Positions 20,284-31,154 of a stretch of DNA of 64,000 nt are shown here, one piece after another. Every line of letters starts with the position of its first letter. Within the stretch, counting starts at the first letter, position 1. The stretch lies in the NCBI RefSeq assembly GCF_000219625.1, contig NC_018212.1, positions 1,054,001 through 1,118,000 on the forward strand, written 5' to 3'. A program made the translations under genes and the position numbers. The notes beneath the pieces are model-generated. The model searched no databases, was not told where the DNA came from, and saw only the letters and a program-made list of their open reading frames with translations. Source of the DNA: Zymoseptoria tritici IPO323. Lineage: Eukaryota; Ascomycota; Dothideomycetes; Mycosphaerellales; Mycosphaerellaceae.

Positions 20284-22313
20284 TCATGAGTACGGATCGC
20301 CGAATTGAGCGGTGTCCTCCGCAAATCGATCGTCTGCTTCGGCTTCACAACGAGCCAATTCTAGGCACCCCGAGTGGACCTTTTCAGCAAGGACCTGGAC
20401 ATAGCCATCCGTGGTAAAGCAGACTTTGTCCTGTAGTTCAGCTCTTGCTGTTCCTCCTAGTCGACCGAATGAGATTGCGAAGTTGCTGGCTGTGCTCAAG
20501 ATCCGAGCAATCCTCAAGCCTCCGAATTCCATCTACAATGCAGACAACGGATTGCGATACACACGACAAAATGTCTGCGAGCACCGCGGTTCGATGTGAT
20601 ATCGGCGCTTCACTCTCGAGAACAGAAGCGATTCGCGTTGGCGAAAGATCAAGATCTGTAAACCCTTCATCTGGCAGCAATGCAGCTGCCCGGGCGATCA
20701 AGATATCGATTGCCGAGCTAAGCATCTCAGGAGCTTGCCCAAGCTGCAGGCTATTGCAGAATACCGAGATGGTCGCCGACTTGCTTCGCACCGACGCTAC
20801 CATTAGTGCTATCGCGGTGAGAGAATTCTGCGAAGGCGTGGAAATTCGGCGAATTCAGAGCTTGGATTTGCTGCTCTTCGATGTCCACTCGTGGAGCCGC
20901 GAAACGATGCGGCGATCAATTTCCAGATGAGACGCCCGGTCTCGCAGACGCTCAACTTCTTTCAGTGGATGTCGAAGGAGTCTCTCCCCCGATGGAATCG
21001 ACCTCAGCACATCATGCCGCTTGAACCTTTGCGTGCTCAAAGCCGTGTCTTTGCCACTGGATATCTGTTGGTCTTCGTGCGATTTATGCAACGCAAGCGA
21101 CGCTGATTCCGGCAAACTTGCAGTCGATGCGAATCGATCCGACGCATCCACCGCAACGAACAGCTTGACAATGTCCTCGCCGAGCTGCAATCGAACGCCC
21201 TCGAGATCCTGTTTCGTCGGCAAGTTGAGGATGCATTGTTGCATCAGGCCGTTCCTTTCCTGAGAATCTAGATCGGCGGCCCGATCCAATTCCAGGGTCA
21301 ATCGTTCAATGGCCGCCTTTCTGGAGCCAAACAATTTGTTTGCAACGTTCTTGTCGAAACTCTTCCAGAAGCGCTTGATACTCGACGAGCTCCATTCGGT
21401 GAAGATCTCAGTCAACAGTTCGAATATGACAATGTACAGCTCACGCACGTCGTCCTGCATTGACTGCACGTCTGGATGGGCCATGATTTGCTTTTTCAAG
21501 TACTTCATGTCTTTGCAGAGCTGTTCGAGGATATCTGCGATGGCGAAAGCGATATCTTCGTGCTGGATCGATGCCTGTCTAACGTTACATGCAGATTCTT
21601 GGGAGCATTCACGACACTCCTACGTACCTTCACGACAGCAGATAACGATCCGGTCAAGAGCGAAATGTACTTGTCGTTCGCAGGCACGACAGCCAGTAAT
21701 TGGCTATAGTCCTCTGTCGAACGACTCAACTTTACGAAAGTCTTCTTGACGGCTTCCCATCTGCTCTCGTCCCGTTCGGATTGCCATCGACTTTCGGCGG
21801 CATGGACGGCGTTGCAAAGCACGAAAAGGCTCGGAGGTGTGTTTCGCATGTTCTCTTGCTCTGCCCGAGGCAACTTCTGTTGGAACCTTGCCCAGGCATC
21901 AGCGAGAGCGCCGCTTTGCCTTATTAATCGCTGCTCTTGCTTATCACTTGTCCTGTGGAATTGAAGTAAGCAGAAAGTCCGAAGACAGGAGAAGAATAAG
22001 CTTACGTCTCAATTAGGCGATCTACATCAGCCCAAAGCAGAGGCCATTCGCTCTTTAGCAATTGTGACCCATGCTCGACTTCTCTATCACGCTGGATTTT
22101 GGTAGCAAGCGCGGAGTTCAATGTGGCTTTCGGATCAGACTGGGATTCTTGGTCGCTGAACGCTTGGATTTTCCCTTTCAACCACGCCTTGGCCATGGTC
22201 CATGAGCTGACGAAGCCTTGGGATATCGATGCATGGTGAAACTCAAGACGATGGGGTCCGGCAGAGCGCAGGCCAGCCAGATGATGTTTCGACAGCTCAT
22301 CTGCTGACGGCAT
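20284..22313 (-). pseudogene. STAND/NLR-like protein gene, broken (copy A)
   Basis: Exons at 22313-22006, 21952-21628 and 21574 onward join in frame through 53-base GT-AG introns and encode a helical N-terminal region (ADAWARFQQK, LLTGSLSAVVK, ASIQHEDIAFAIADILEQL) like that at the start of fungal STAND/NLR-type proteins. The third exon runs into an in-frame TGA at 20855-20857. The same frame then continues with NTPase-like sequence, including a Walker-B-like VVCIVDGIRRLED. Near 20440 a frame change is needed to continue into DKVCFTTDGYVQVLAEK, a segment typical of these proteins. No P-loop is seen before the Walker-B-like segment, so the NTPase is probably dead. A 450-residue protein ending at 20855 might still be made. 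It is divergent from the AAA+ gene. Confidence 0.55.
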
Positions 22314-22939
22314 ATGCGCTGCAGGCTGACGGATCCGCCGCAGATGTGCTGCTTCAATGCATTAGCGAGGGACATTGTGTGTGGCTCGCATGAACGACAT
22401 CGCTTAGATCTTGTTATGTGCGGCTGGACGTTCGACATCATCGAGCTGACGGGATCAATGCAGGCGTGCTGCTCAAACGTGTTAGCGAAGCTCATGGTGG
22501 TGCTCTACTGCCTATGTTTGGCTCGCCTTCAAGCGCTTGATATCGCGTAAACTCTGCCTGCTGAGGCGAACAGATACGCTCGACATCGCTAATAGTCTGT
22601 CCTCGGGCGAGTACGCTTGGAGGCGACAAAGTACTGCCCCGCCTCTGAGGGACTCGCCAGCCTGTTATATCAAGCGAGCCTCGTTGAACTGTGTCGCGAG
22701 TCCGCAACTTACCAACCGGCGGCTTCGGCAGCTTTCCGCTCCCACGTAACGGAACTGCCTGCAGGGAAACTCATGAAAGGTTTCGTTGCAGTCTACGGTC
22801 GAACATGCAGAACCTTTCTCAAAGCTCGCCACAAGAGGCCAGCTTGCATGGCAGCAAGTTTGTAGACGATTGTAGAGATATCTCCAAAGCATCGTACTCG
22901 CCGCACGCGGCCAACAGAAACGAAGCATCGCGGAATCCA
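22314..22939. promoter_or_regulatory. divergent promoter region with an imperfect tandem repeat
   Basis: Lies between the NLR-like gene (-) and the AAA+ ATPase gene (+). A segment starting GCTGACGG recurs at about 22326 and 22447 (period about 121). On the minus strand the two copies would encode similar short peptides (MSLANALKQH and MSFANTFEQH), so this may be a duplicated 5' exon or leader. Confidence 0.4.
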
Positions 22940-25790
22940 ATGAACTCGAATAATGCCGATGCCGATGACGACGACGACGATGTACTAACGACTGAAAGTG
23001 ACAGAAGGGCTGCACCGGACGGGACTGCCGGCGAAAAAGGTGCGTAAGGCATGGAACGATATCTCAATGCAAGGTTTGGGACTGATTTTGACACGAAGGC
23101 TCGCCTTCCACCCCAGTTCCGGCCGGCCTACCAGATACCACCGGAGCAGAAGACTACAAGAGTGCGACGAAGGCAGCCTTGGAAGATTCTGAGCTCCAGA
23201 GAGCTCCAATGGTATGGGGAGTCTACGTGGAAGGGTTTCCAGAGATCGACAAACCTCCGTTAGCAGAGTACCATCGCCAGACGTCCCCATTCAATTTCTC
23301 ATTTGGCTCCACAAACTCCGATCTTTTCAACAAAAATCATCGATCTCAGCCCGCACTCATCCTCGACAAAAGGGCGCTCGATCCCGAATGGAAATCAGGG
23401 GAGTCTTCAATCCAAAAGCAGCTTGACAAAGAAGAAAAGATTGATGTCTCTGGGCTCTACGACAATCACACAGGCTTTGAGCTGTCGGTTTCATCGTACG
23501 TGACAGAAGTATTGCATTCGCTGATCGAGTACTACCCTCCAATCTATCACTTTCCGGGCTCACCAACCCGTGGCTCGATATTGGATGGACCGATCAAGGA
23601 GCCGTTCCGAGTGCTGATGCATTATTACAACGAGATCGAAGACTTTCTTATTGCGCCCCGCGGCGGCAGTGACAGTCCAGGCGCGAGCTCGGGCATAAAG
23701 TTCTCGGAAACCCATTACGCCCACACGACGATCCTCAGGGACTTTCTACGGGCGAGGTTCGAAAGTAGCGTACTACCGATAATCAGGGGTTTGACGCAGC
23801 CGGAGCCATGCATCGAGTTCAACGACCTGTGGTATCTGTTCAAACCAGGGCAAGACGTTTACCTGCTCAGCAGCGAAAGTACACTCGCTTGTGTTGTGCA
23901 CTCTGTGCCGGAAGGTGACTCGCTGGGATTCAACGGTGACGAATTCAGCCTGAACCGCTGGAATCTGGTGTCCAACGGAAGCAGAGTCGCCAGAGCGATG
24001 GCCACTCAGAAGTTGAGTAGATATGCTGGTCCCAAGCCAGTAAAATCTCTCCCAGTATGTCCGGTCGCCATATGGGATGCCCATGACGACAAGTTGAAAC
24101 GGGGCCAGATTCTCGCGAGGAGTAGGCTGTACGCGGATGCCCTCAAGAAGGGAAGTATGCATGCACGATATAAAGGACCAGATCTATTTGATGGTCAGCC
24201 TGTAGGTTGAGCTCCATCGCACTGAAACATCACGAGAGCTGAGATCTCGCGCAGTACCAGGGACACATTGTGCTCGACCATCTGCGGGCTTGGAGCACCG
24301 CTGCTGAGGAGCTCGGCGAGCCACCCTTGGCTCGAATTCTGGATGAGAGCCTGCCAAAGTTCCTTCCATACGATCATATCTATTTGAGGGACGACGAAGC
24401 GGTGCAGCCAACACAAGTCCATCGCCCTACGACTGATAGATTCGGCAACGCTCGTGCTGACCCTGGATTTGACGTCCGTGGTCGGCCAATCCGTGATAAC
24501 TACGGCGATCCGTTCATGGAGCCCAGTCGCTATGACCCGCGCGGCAACATCGATTACCAAGCAAAGGAGATATATCAGTCATCGACTTTGAACGAACATC
24601 AGCTTCTGCTGCTCTATGCTACGGCTCCAGCTTTTGCACTCAGCACCAAGCAATGGAGTCAGTCCTCGATGCAAAGATGCTTACAGACTGGACTAACATT
24701 GTCTATAGTGATGATCAACATGGACCATGTGCGGAGGCTCAAACCATCTGAAGAAAGTCTCCAGAATCTCGCGCTTGTAGATGAAGAAGCTCTGGAACTG
24801 CTGCGAGGCCTGTCTGCGCGGCAGAATGTTGGAGCGCGCTCGTGGTCTGCCGATTTCATAGAAGGAAAGGGCGCTGGACAGATTGTTCTGCTGCATGGTA
24901 CGTGACCATAGTCCTCGTTCCATCCCCATATTGACGAGTATGCAGGCCCACCTGGAGTTGGCAAGACATATACCGTTGGTACGACTACGTGGTCCACTCC
25001 CGAGAGCATCGTGATGCTGACCCGCCATAGAGAGCATTGCAGCATGGCTTGAGAGACCCCTGCTATCTCTCACGGTCGCTGACATAGGCACTGTCGAGAC
25101 GAGCGTTGAATTTGAGCTGGTGAAATGGTTCAGGCTTGCTGAAGCATGGAATGCGATACTGCTCGTTGACGAAGCAGATATTTTACTCGAGCAGAGAAAA
25201 AATCGTGGCCTCGCGAGGAATGGACTCGTGTCAGGTAAAGCTCATCCGAATATGATGCACGTCAATCAACTAAGTCCATGACAGCGTTCCTCCGGAGGAT
25301 GGAGTACTTTCGCGGCATGCTTTTCCTGACTACAAACCGCGTCGGGCAGATCGATGATGCCTTCATGTCCAGAATCCATGTCGCCATCGGCTACGAAAGC
25401 CTCACTCCAGAGATACGTCGTAAGGTCTGGACAAGCTTCTTCGACAAGCTGGAGAGAGAACGAGCAGACAAGATCGTCATTGGGGAAAATGCGAAGAAGT
25501 ACGTTTTGGAAGACAAAGGTGTGCAGAACATCAATCTCAACGGCCGCGAGATCCGCAATGCTCTTCAGACGGCGATAACAATGGCCGAACACGAATGTCT
25601 GGCCAAGAAGAAGCCCTCAGGCTCAGGCTTGGTCTTCGTGGAAGAGGGACATTTCCGCCGAGTGTTGAGACTGAGCGAAAAGTTTCACACCTACATTACG
25701 AAGATTCGGATGGAGGACGAGAAGAAGCGAGCTCTGGGAAGGGGAGATCGCAACGACTACGACACGGAGAATGCAGGAACTTCCATTTGA
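22940..25790 (+). CDS. AAA+ ATPase with DUF7025-type N-terminal region
   Basis: Seven-exon model: 22940-23039, 23099-24201, 24255-24657, 24709-24897, 24946-24978, 25031-25234 and 25285-25790. It is in frame throughout and predicts about 845 residues. The N-terminal half matches the fungal DUF7025 pattern (VLHSLIEYYPP, EPFRVLMHYYNEI). The C-terminal AAA+ domain has Walker A GPPGVGKT (exon 5, split from its leading glycine by an intron), Walker B ILLVDEADILLE, sensor 1 FLTTN and an arginine-finger region MSRIHVAIGY. Such ATPases remodel unknown targets. The first intron uses an AAG acceptor and is the least certain part; translation could instead begin at an ATG at 23210. An acidic run lies near the start. 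Confidence 0.8.
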
Positions 25791-25920
25791 AGGGGCGTGC
25801 AAGGCGTCGAAGGAGGGACCCACTCGCCGCAAGATTGAGTCGTCTTCCTTCGACAAACCCTGATTCATGAGAGTTACATTAATCACACGAAGCCAACGCG
25901 AGACGATGAAGTTTTAACAC

Positions 25921-26193
25921 TAGAGCTGGTCTACGATGTACGTCCCATCATGAGGACGGATCGCCGATGTAAGTAGGTTCTATTGTCCTCCGCGAACCAA
26001 TCGTCCGCTTCAGCTTCGCAGCGCGCCAGATCCAAGAGGCCCTGAACACAGGCCCCGGACAGAAGAGTCAACTTTAGAGCTGGTCTACGATGTACATCCC
26101 ATCATGAGGACGGATCGCAGATACAAATAGGTTCTATTGTCCTCCGCGAACCAATCGTCCGCTTCAGCTTCGCAGCGTGCCAGATCCAAGAGG
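25921..26193. repeat. tandem duplication, period 154
   Basis: Segments 25921-26040 and 26075-26193 are nearly the same and both match the 3' end of NLR-like copy A around 20270-20360. The second copy continues into the relic, so the end of the pseudogene was duplicated in place. Confidence 0.7.
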
Positions 26194-26756
26194 CCCAACT
26201 GGACCATCTTAGCAAGAGCCCGGACGTAGCCATTCGTGGAGAAGCAGATCTTGTCTAGGATGACGCCTTCCATTCTTCTCCGCCGCTCGCAAAGAAGCCG
26301 AACCAGGCTCCAATGATGCTGGTTGTGCTGGTGGTCGGAACAACCCTCGAGCCCTGGCAGTCCGTCGATGATTTTAAACGAGCCAGGACAGGCTTTTTTC
26401 CAATGCGCCATGTCGTCGCAGAGCTGCTCAAGAACTTCGGCAATGGCAAGAGCAATGCATTCGTGTGTTGAGTTGGCGCCGGGCGATAATCGAAAGCAGA
26501 ATCCCGGAGTGCTTTCACAAGAATGTACACAACTTTGTAATGACACGCAAAAATTCAGCCCAAAGCGAGAGTTGTTGGCTGGTGATACCAGCAGGCGTCG
26601 ACCGAACGACTCAACGTTGCGAACGCCTTATTGGATCGAAACACGTGGCAACTCGCAAGAGCACGGCAAGGCTCGGAAATGTGGCATCTCGCACTTCCCC
26701 GCTTGTTGAAAAGGCAGTTTGTTGTCGAACATGCTCGGAGCTTGCACCGGAAGCAC

Positions 26757-26886
26757 CGAAGGCATGGATTATCTGGTCAACTCTTCCGGCTGACACCTGC
26801 ACTGCGCTCACCGCCGTCATCGAAGGTATGGATTACTTCGTCAACTCTTCCGGTTAACAACGGTCGATGCACTGCGCCCACCGTCA
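26757..26886. repeat. 64-bp imperfect tandem repeat
   Basis: The units starting at 26757 and 26821 share CGAAGGYATGGATTAYYTSG, CAACTCTTCCGG and CACTGCGC. The repeat lies about 180 bases upstream of the SSP2 start, near the left border of the segment that interrupts NLR-like copy B. Confidence 0.7.
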
Positions 26887-27064
26887 GAGCAAATCACACA
26901 AGTAAGCCGTTCCCTCGACTGTCGTTTCTGGTTCTTGACACTATTATCGATCGATCGAAAGCCTACCAGTGGACCTTTGCCCGGTTGAACACCTACCTGT
27001 CGGACCTCACACACTCTAAACCTCACTTCGTCCCACACACGGCATCCATCGCAACAAATCAACG

Positions 27065-27316
27065 ATGAAGTTCTCCATCCACCTTGCCTACCTCGTGGCC
27101 ACCCTCTTCGCCGGCCAAGTCTTCGCTGTGCCTGGCGCCGATGCTCTCGAAGATTCCTCCCACCCTCACCACAAAAACTGCTTCAGTCAGTACACCGGGC
27201 TCTTTCGGCCGACAAGACAACTGCTAACGTTGTGCATTTTCGTAGGCTACTGTGGCGACGGTACGCCCTGTGCCTGCGAAGGGTTCCACTGTGGCGGAAC
27301 TTTGTGCACGAACTAG
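27065..27316 (+). CDS. small secreted cysteine-rich protein (SSP2)
   Basis: A 63-residue protein from exons 27065-27185 and 27246-27316. The 60-base intron has a GTCAGT donor, a GCTAAC branch point and a TAG acceptor. A hydrophobic signal peptide of about 21 residues ends FAVPG. The mature part has an Asp/His-rich linker and six cysteines in the pattern C-x3-C-x5-C-x-C-x4-C-x4-C. It sits inside a decayed NLR-like gene, facing the Myb-like gene at 28345. The compact six-cysteine core could be an antimicrobial peptide or an effector. I recognise no family. Confidence 0.75.
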   Translation: MKFSIHLAYLVATLFAGQVFAVPGADALEDSSHPHHKNCFSQYTGLFRPTRQLLTLCIFVGYCGDGTPCACEGFHCGGTLCTN

Positions 27317-28100
27317 AGACTTGGACAGCCGCTCTTGCATGGCGGCGGAAGCGAGCCGAACGATATTGACGGGTTCTCGACATGGCACGCTCGCGCGGTG
27401 GACCGGAACTGGTGGAACGATTGAATGAAATGGCTGGATGTAATACGCTAGAAGTGGTGGAGGTGGTGGGCCATCGTCTTGTGCGGTAACTCCTCGATGG
27501 TCGAAAGCAGGGATTTGGGAGAGGAAAAAGGACGAAGCGGACTCGTGAGATCCGTTTCGAATGATCGATCAAGCAATCGATTCTGTTCGCGGTCCACAAC
27601 ATCACCTTGCCAGTGACGAGGATTTCGGATAGTGGTACTCGTGATGATGGCTCAGACGCTGCAGTCGACGGATGTCCGCTAACAAAACGCAGCGCGACAG
27701 TGCTCGACTCTGAGGTTCAGCTTCTTTCTGAGGCACACGTGTATGCTGAAACCTTGCCCACGCATCGGTAAGCGCTACATTGTGCTCGGTCAAGAATCTC
27801 TCTTGCGGCATGCTCCGTCTGCGTTTACTTGCAACCAAGCAGCCTGTCGAAAAGCTCTCGCGGAAATTTTCACGGTTGCATAAACCCGGTGGCGCGGAGA
27901 TCGCAACGACGCAACCATGAGAATGCTGGAACATTAACGTGAGATCGTCGCTAAAGGCCGAGAAGACATAATTCGGCAAGATCACCAGGCCTCGCGGATG
28001 GCGCACTCGAGTCGATGATGGAAGAACATCGTGGTAACTTGCACAAAAGCTACGGGAGATGAGAGTCGTTCAATTCCCGATCTATACTTGGGTATCATAG

Positions 28101-28160
28101 TCGTTGATCATTCTCGATCATCTGTTATCTCTGTTGGGGTATCATATCATTACAATCATG
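28101..28160. repeat. conserved 3' flanking block, unit 1
   Basis: A segment with TTGATCATTC, TTGGGGTATCATAT and AATCATG that recurs downstream of the two other Myb-like genes (38771-38835 and 44358-44413). It lies about 200 bases beyond the stop codon of the gene at 28345. It could be a 3' UTR/terminator element or the border of a duplicated segment. Confidence 0.65.
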
Positions 28161-28344
28161 CTCGTCATGACATCACACGGTGTCTCATTGCCCTTTGCGA
28201 TCTTTCAAATTGTTCATGCCGTCGTGTCCAAGAAGGAGTGCAATCGCCGCGCTACCATTCCAACCTCTTCTGCCTCTTCATTCCCCTCTCCGTGTCCGCC
28301 GCAAGTTCCACTTCATGAACTTCTTGCGCCATGTGAGGTTTGCG

Positions 28345-29888
28345 CTAATCGTTCTTGCTTGTAGTCGGAGTGGAAGATGGGTCAACGCCCGTAGGCTCCA
28401 CGTTTTCGGAGATCCTGGTCGAGGTTGACTCGGTGGCCGTAGCGTTCGTGGGAGCATCGTTACTGTGGTTCTTCGCCTTCTTGGACACATGTACATCGTC
28501 TGCACTCATATCTTCGTTGCCATCGTCGGTAGCCTTACGCTTGGTCGAAGGACTCAGTGGTGGAGGATCATCAGCGTTCGAAGTGCTGCCGAAGGGACTG
28601 GGAGCAGGAGGTATAGGTCGAAGACCGTCCGCATCCCGCCAGTTTGGAGAGACTGCTTGGTATCCTTGCTGATTGCGGCGAGCGACGAGGAAGTCCAGGT
28701 AAGCATCTTCGCCAGGCCTCATTCCCAGAGCAGCGTACGCTGCGCTTCCAGGGCGTTCGGGGCCGGTGGGTTTGGGAGCATCCTCGGCGGGAGTGGTCGC
28801 CTTTGCTCCATCAACGGCCTTCTTCTTCTCGCTGATCGACTTCGGACCTGACAGCACTGTATTTTCTTCATTGCCATGGTCGCCTCTGTTGCTTGATCCC
28901 TCCGCGTCATTTTCCCCTCCACCCTCCTCGCTCTCGACACCTTCACCCTCGCCCATGGCTTGCGCGGGAGCCTGAGCACCAGCATGGGGAGCCATGGTGC
29001 CTCCCGCGCCGCGAGCTTTGGGCACGAAGACGAGAGGAGTGCCTGCGGGCAGGAGGAAGCCATTCAGTCTCGCCTCGACAGCGGCGATGTGGGCTGGAAT
29101 GCGCGAATGATCGCGTGTTGGCGGTCCGGTGATTTGGCTTATCTTCGTGAACCTACCGATCTGCTGGACGACAGAGTGCTCCGAGCGCTGTGGGCGGGCG
29201 ACGTGTGGCCAGTAGATTGCGTTGTGGAGTGCGGCCATTTGTAGGTGAGTTCTACCCGCGTAATCGCGGTAGATCTGTAGGCGTGTTAGCATGGTCTTGA
29301 TTCGAAGGGGGGGATCGCTGATGTCGATATAGATACGGAGGCATCAGCTGTGACCTTGTACGAACCTTGAGAAGGATCAGATCTTCACGATCTGTCCAAG
29401 GCGTCGACTTTACACCCGTGTTGGGCGTCCTCTTCTTCTTCTCCTTCTTCTCCTCGCTCCCGTCACTGTCATCGCCCGTGGCCTTGGGCTTCCTAGGCTC
29501 ACGCGGTGGTCTCGCCATCATAGCCTCGTAACCCGCAACTAGATCTAGATCTGGCAGGGGCAGTGGCGCATTGGGCAGCGTGGATAGCATGGGTACGGAC
29601 GGCGCTACTTCACGTTAGGTTGCTGCGCAGAGGTATCACACGGTGGAACTTACTGTTTGGTAGCTCGACGGCTCGCTCAAGGTCGCCAAAAGGGTCTTCA
29701 TCATCGGAATCCTCTCCAGAGCGATCGCCTTCTGCGCTCTGCTCTTCTCCGCTGTCGGTGGGAAGCCTATCAGCGATGCCGAGTGGTGCGCTGATGGCAT
29801 CTTCTTCGGGCTCGATGTTCTGCAGCTCGCCAGCGGTTTCAGAAGGGCGGGAGCTTTCGAAATTCTCTATATCGTCTTGAGGTTCCAT
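28345..29888 (-). CDS. Myb/SANT-like acidic protein, family member 1
   Basis: A 467-residue protein in three exons: 29888-29654, 29604-29366 and 29274-28345. The N-terminal 150 residues are acidic. A Trp-rich helical segment spans exons 2-3: STPWTDREDLILLK, then IYRDYAGRTHLQMAALHNAI and YWPHVARPQRSEHS. The W-(S/T)-D-x-E-x-L-x-LLK start and the length resemble one Myb/SANT or trihelix-like repeat, suggesting DNA or chromatin binding. A PTRDHSRIPAHIAAVEARL segment follows. The rest is low complexity with a KRKAT...KKAK nuclear-signal-like part. Introns lie at the same positions and phases as in members 2 and 3. The family is not one I can name. Confidence 0.7.
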
Positions 29889-30972
29889 GGTTGATGCGTG
29901 CGCAGGGCTCGAGAAGTGTTCTGGACAATTCAAGCGCGCAGGTGTGGTGTCGAAAGGTTCGAGAATAAGGACTCTCTGCCTCGAGCTCTAACAAAAAAGA
30001 GACGTGCAACGGGAACGAGGGCGGGAGCATGCGCTAAAGGGCTGGTAACCTGTAGGCCCACTTTTATCGGTGAGTGAAAGCACTGTATAAGTGTTTTGTG
30101 CTTTCGGATGAAGGGTGTGGGAGGAAGTGAATCCACTCGTATAGTCACCTTGCAGCTTAAATATACGGCCAGTCGCAATTGCGAATGCTGTATCAACCGA
30201 ACTCCGGAATCTCCACATCCATTGCTCATAGCTGAGAGCCTGTTCGAGCCAACGTTCACTCAACAGCAGGAGGATTCGGAGCCTACCGGAGCGCCCTTTG
30301 ATCATTGTATGCACTTTTGCCATATCATGATCGACGCCTTGATCAGAGCCTGTTCGGACAATCGAATTGTCTTCATGTCCTACCAAGGCAAGACCAAGCT
30401 CGAAGGCCGTCGTCCTCGGGCCTCAGACTCTCGCATCAGTCGAAAAGCAAGGGGCGAGGCAGGACTCTCATCGTTAGAAGCAGCCAAGACCCGTAGTAGA
30501 CTCCTCGTAGCTTCCGATCATGGCCCATGCGGAAGAAAAGAGCGGGACCACTTCTGCCGCATGGCTCTTCGACAGGATCCATCAACCTCGCAGGCACACG
30601 CCGAGTTCACGACGGATACCACCGGCCCGACCGTAGACCCATACTGCTGAGAACAATGGCAAGATCAGATCGAGGGCAAGTTGCCGATCATATGAGCAGT
30701 GTGTTCTTCCAAAAGCATGGCTTCCTCTGCAAAGATGGGGGGTGTTTTTTTTTTGCGACATGAGCCGGGTGATGGCCCATCGGTCTGCGAAGACTTCATC
30801 ACATGATCCTCTCGAAAGCTTCGAGATCAGGACTCATACATTGCGAGGACGAGTGTCGGCTGGATCATCGTGGGTGTAGCAAGAGAAGAGGAGGAATGTG
30901 GGCGTCCGCTCTCGAGGTCCCGTCAGGATTCCAGGCGATGACTAAGCTGTCGTCCTGCGGGCCCGGGGTCTT
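29889..30972. other. upstream region of Myb-like member 1, then unassigned sequence
   Basis: Nearest the gene, 30005-30160 resembles the upstream regions of members 2 and 3 (ATGCGCTAA, then GGTGAGTGAAAGCA and GTGTTTTGTGCT). Short ORFs (for example 184 codons at 30096-30650, +) have no recognisable motif. A run of ten T residues occurs near 30747. The stretch ends at the target duplication of the Copia element. Confidence 0.45.
30968..30972. repeat. left target-site duplication GTCTT
   Basis: Identical to 37330-37334 on the other side of the Copia element. Five bases is the normal integrase footprint for Ty1/Copia. Confidence 0.9.
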
Positions 30973-31143
30973 TGTTGTGGATCATCAGACTAACCATTAG
31001 TGAAGTGCACGTGACTAGTGCCAAGGCATTCCTACACACAGATAGCTAAAGTAAGAATCTTATACTTAAGATTCTCTCTGCATAACAATATATACCTGCT
31101 AATTAGAGGTCTTCTTCTACTTAGCTTAAATCTAATTATAATA
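30973..31143 (+). repeat. 5' LTR, 171 bp
   Basis: Starts TGTTGTGG and aligns end to end with the 3' LTR (37159-37329) and the solo LTR (41596-41766). The first ~90 bases are almost unmutated, while the inner half has C-to-T/G-to-A changes relative to the solo LTR, including the terminal CACAACA read as TATAATA. Confidence 0.9.
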
Positions 31144-31154
31144 GGTTATAAGCC
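31144..31154 (+). other. primer-binding site for the initiator tRNA-Met anticodon loop
   Basis: GGTTATAAGCC directly follows the 5' LTR. With one RIP-type G-to-A change reversed it is complementary to the conserved GGCTCATAACC anticodon region of initiator tRNA-Met, the half-tRNA primer known from copia and Ty5. Identification rests on general knowledge of this tRNA. Confidence 0.7.

Larger units (their letters stand above)
25921..28006 (-). pseudogene. NLR-like copy B, deleted and interrupted by an SSP segment
   Basis: Pieces of this stretch align, in order on the minus strand, with copy A at 20284-22313. From about 28006 to 27720 lies the ALTDAWARFQ part. From about 26710 to 26550 lies the region matching copy A around 21720-21850 (shared strings such as CGAACGACTCAAC and AAGGCTCGGA). 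From 26470 down to 25921 lies IALAIAEVLEQLCDDM fused directly to IIDGLPGLEGCSD and DKICFSTNGYVRALAK. Most of the central exon is deleted. Roughly 26710-27720 has no counterpart in copy A and contains the intact SSP gene at 27065. No long ORF survives. Confidence 0.6.

Noticed and set aside
30096..30650. 184-codon ORF upstream of the Copia element
   Set aside because: The composition changes along its length, and it overlaps the conserved upstream element of Myb-like member 1. No motif.
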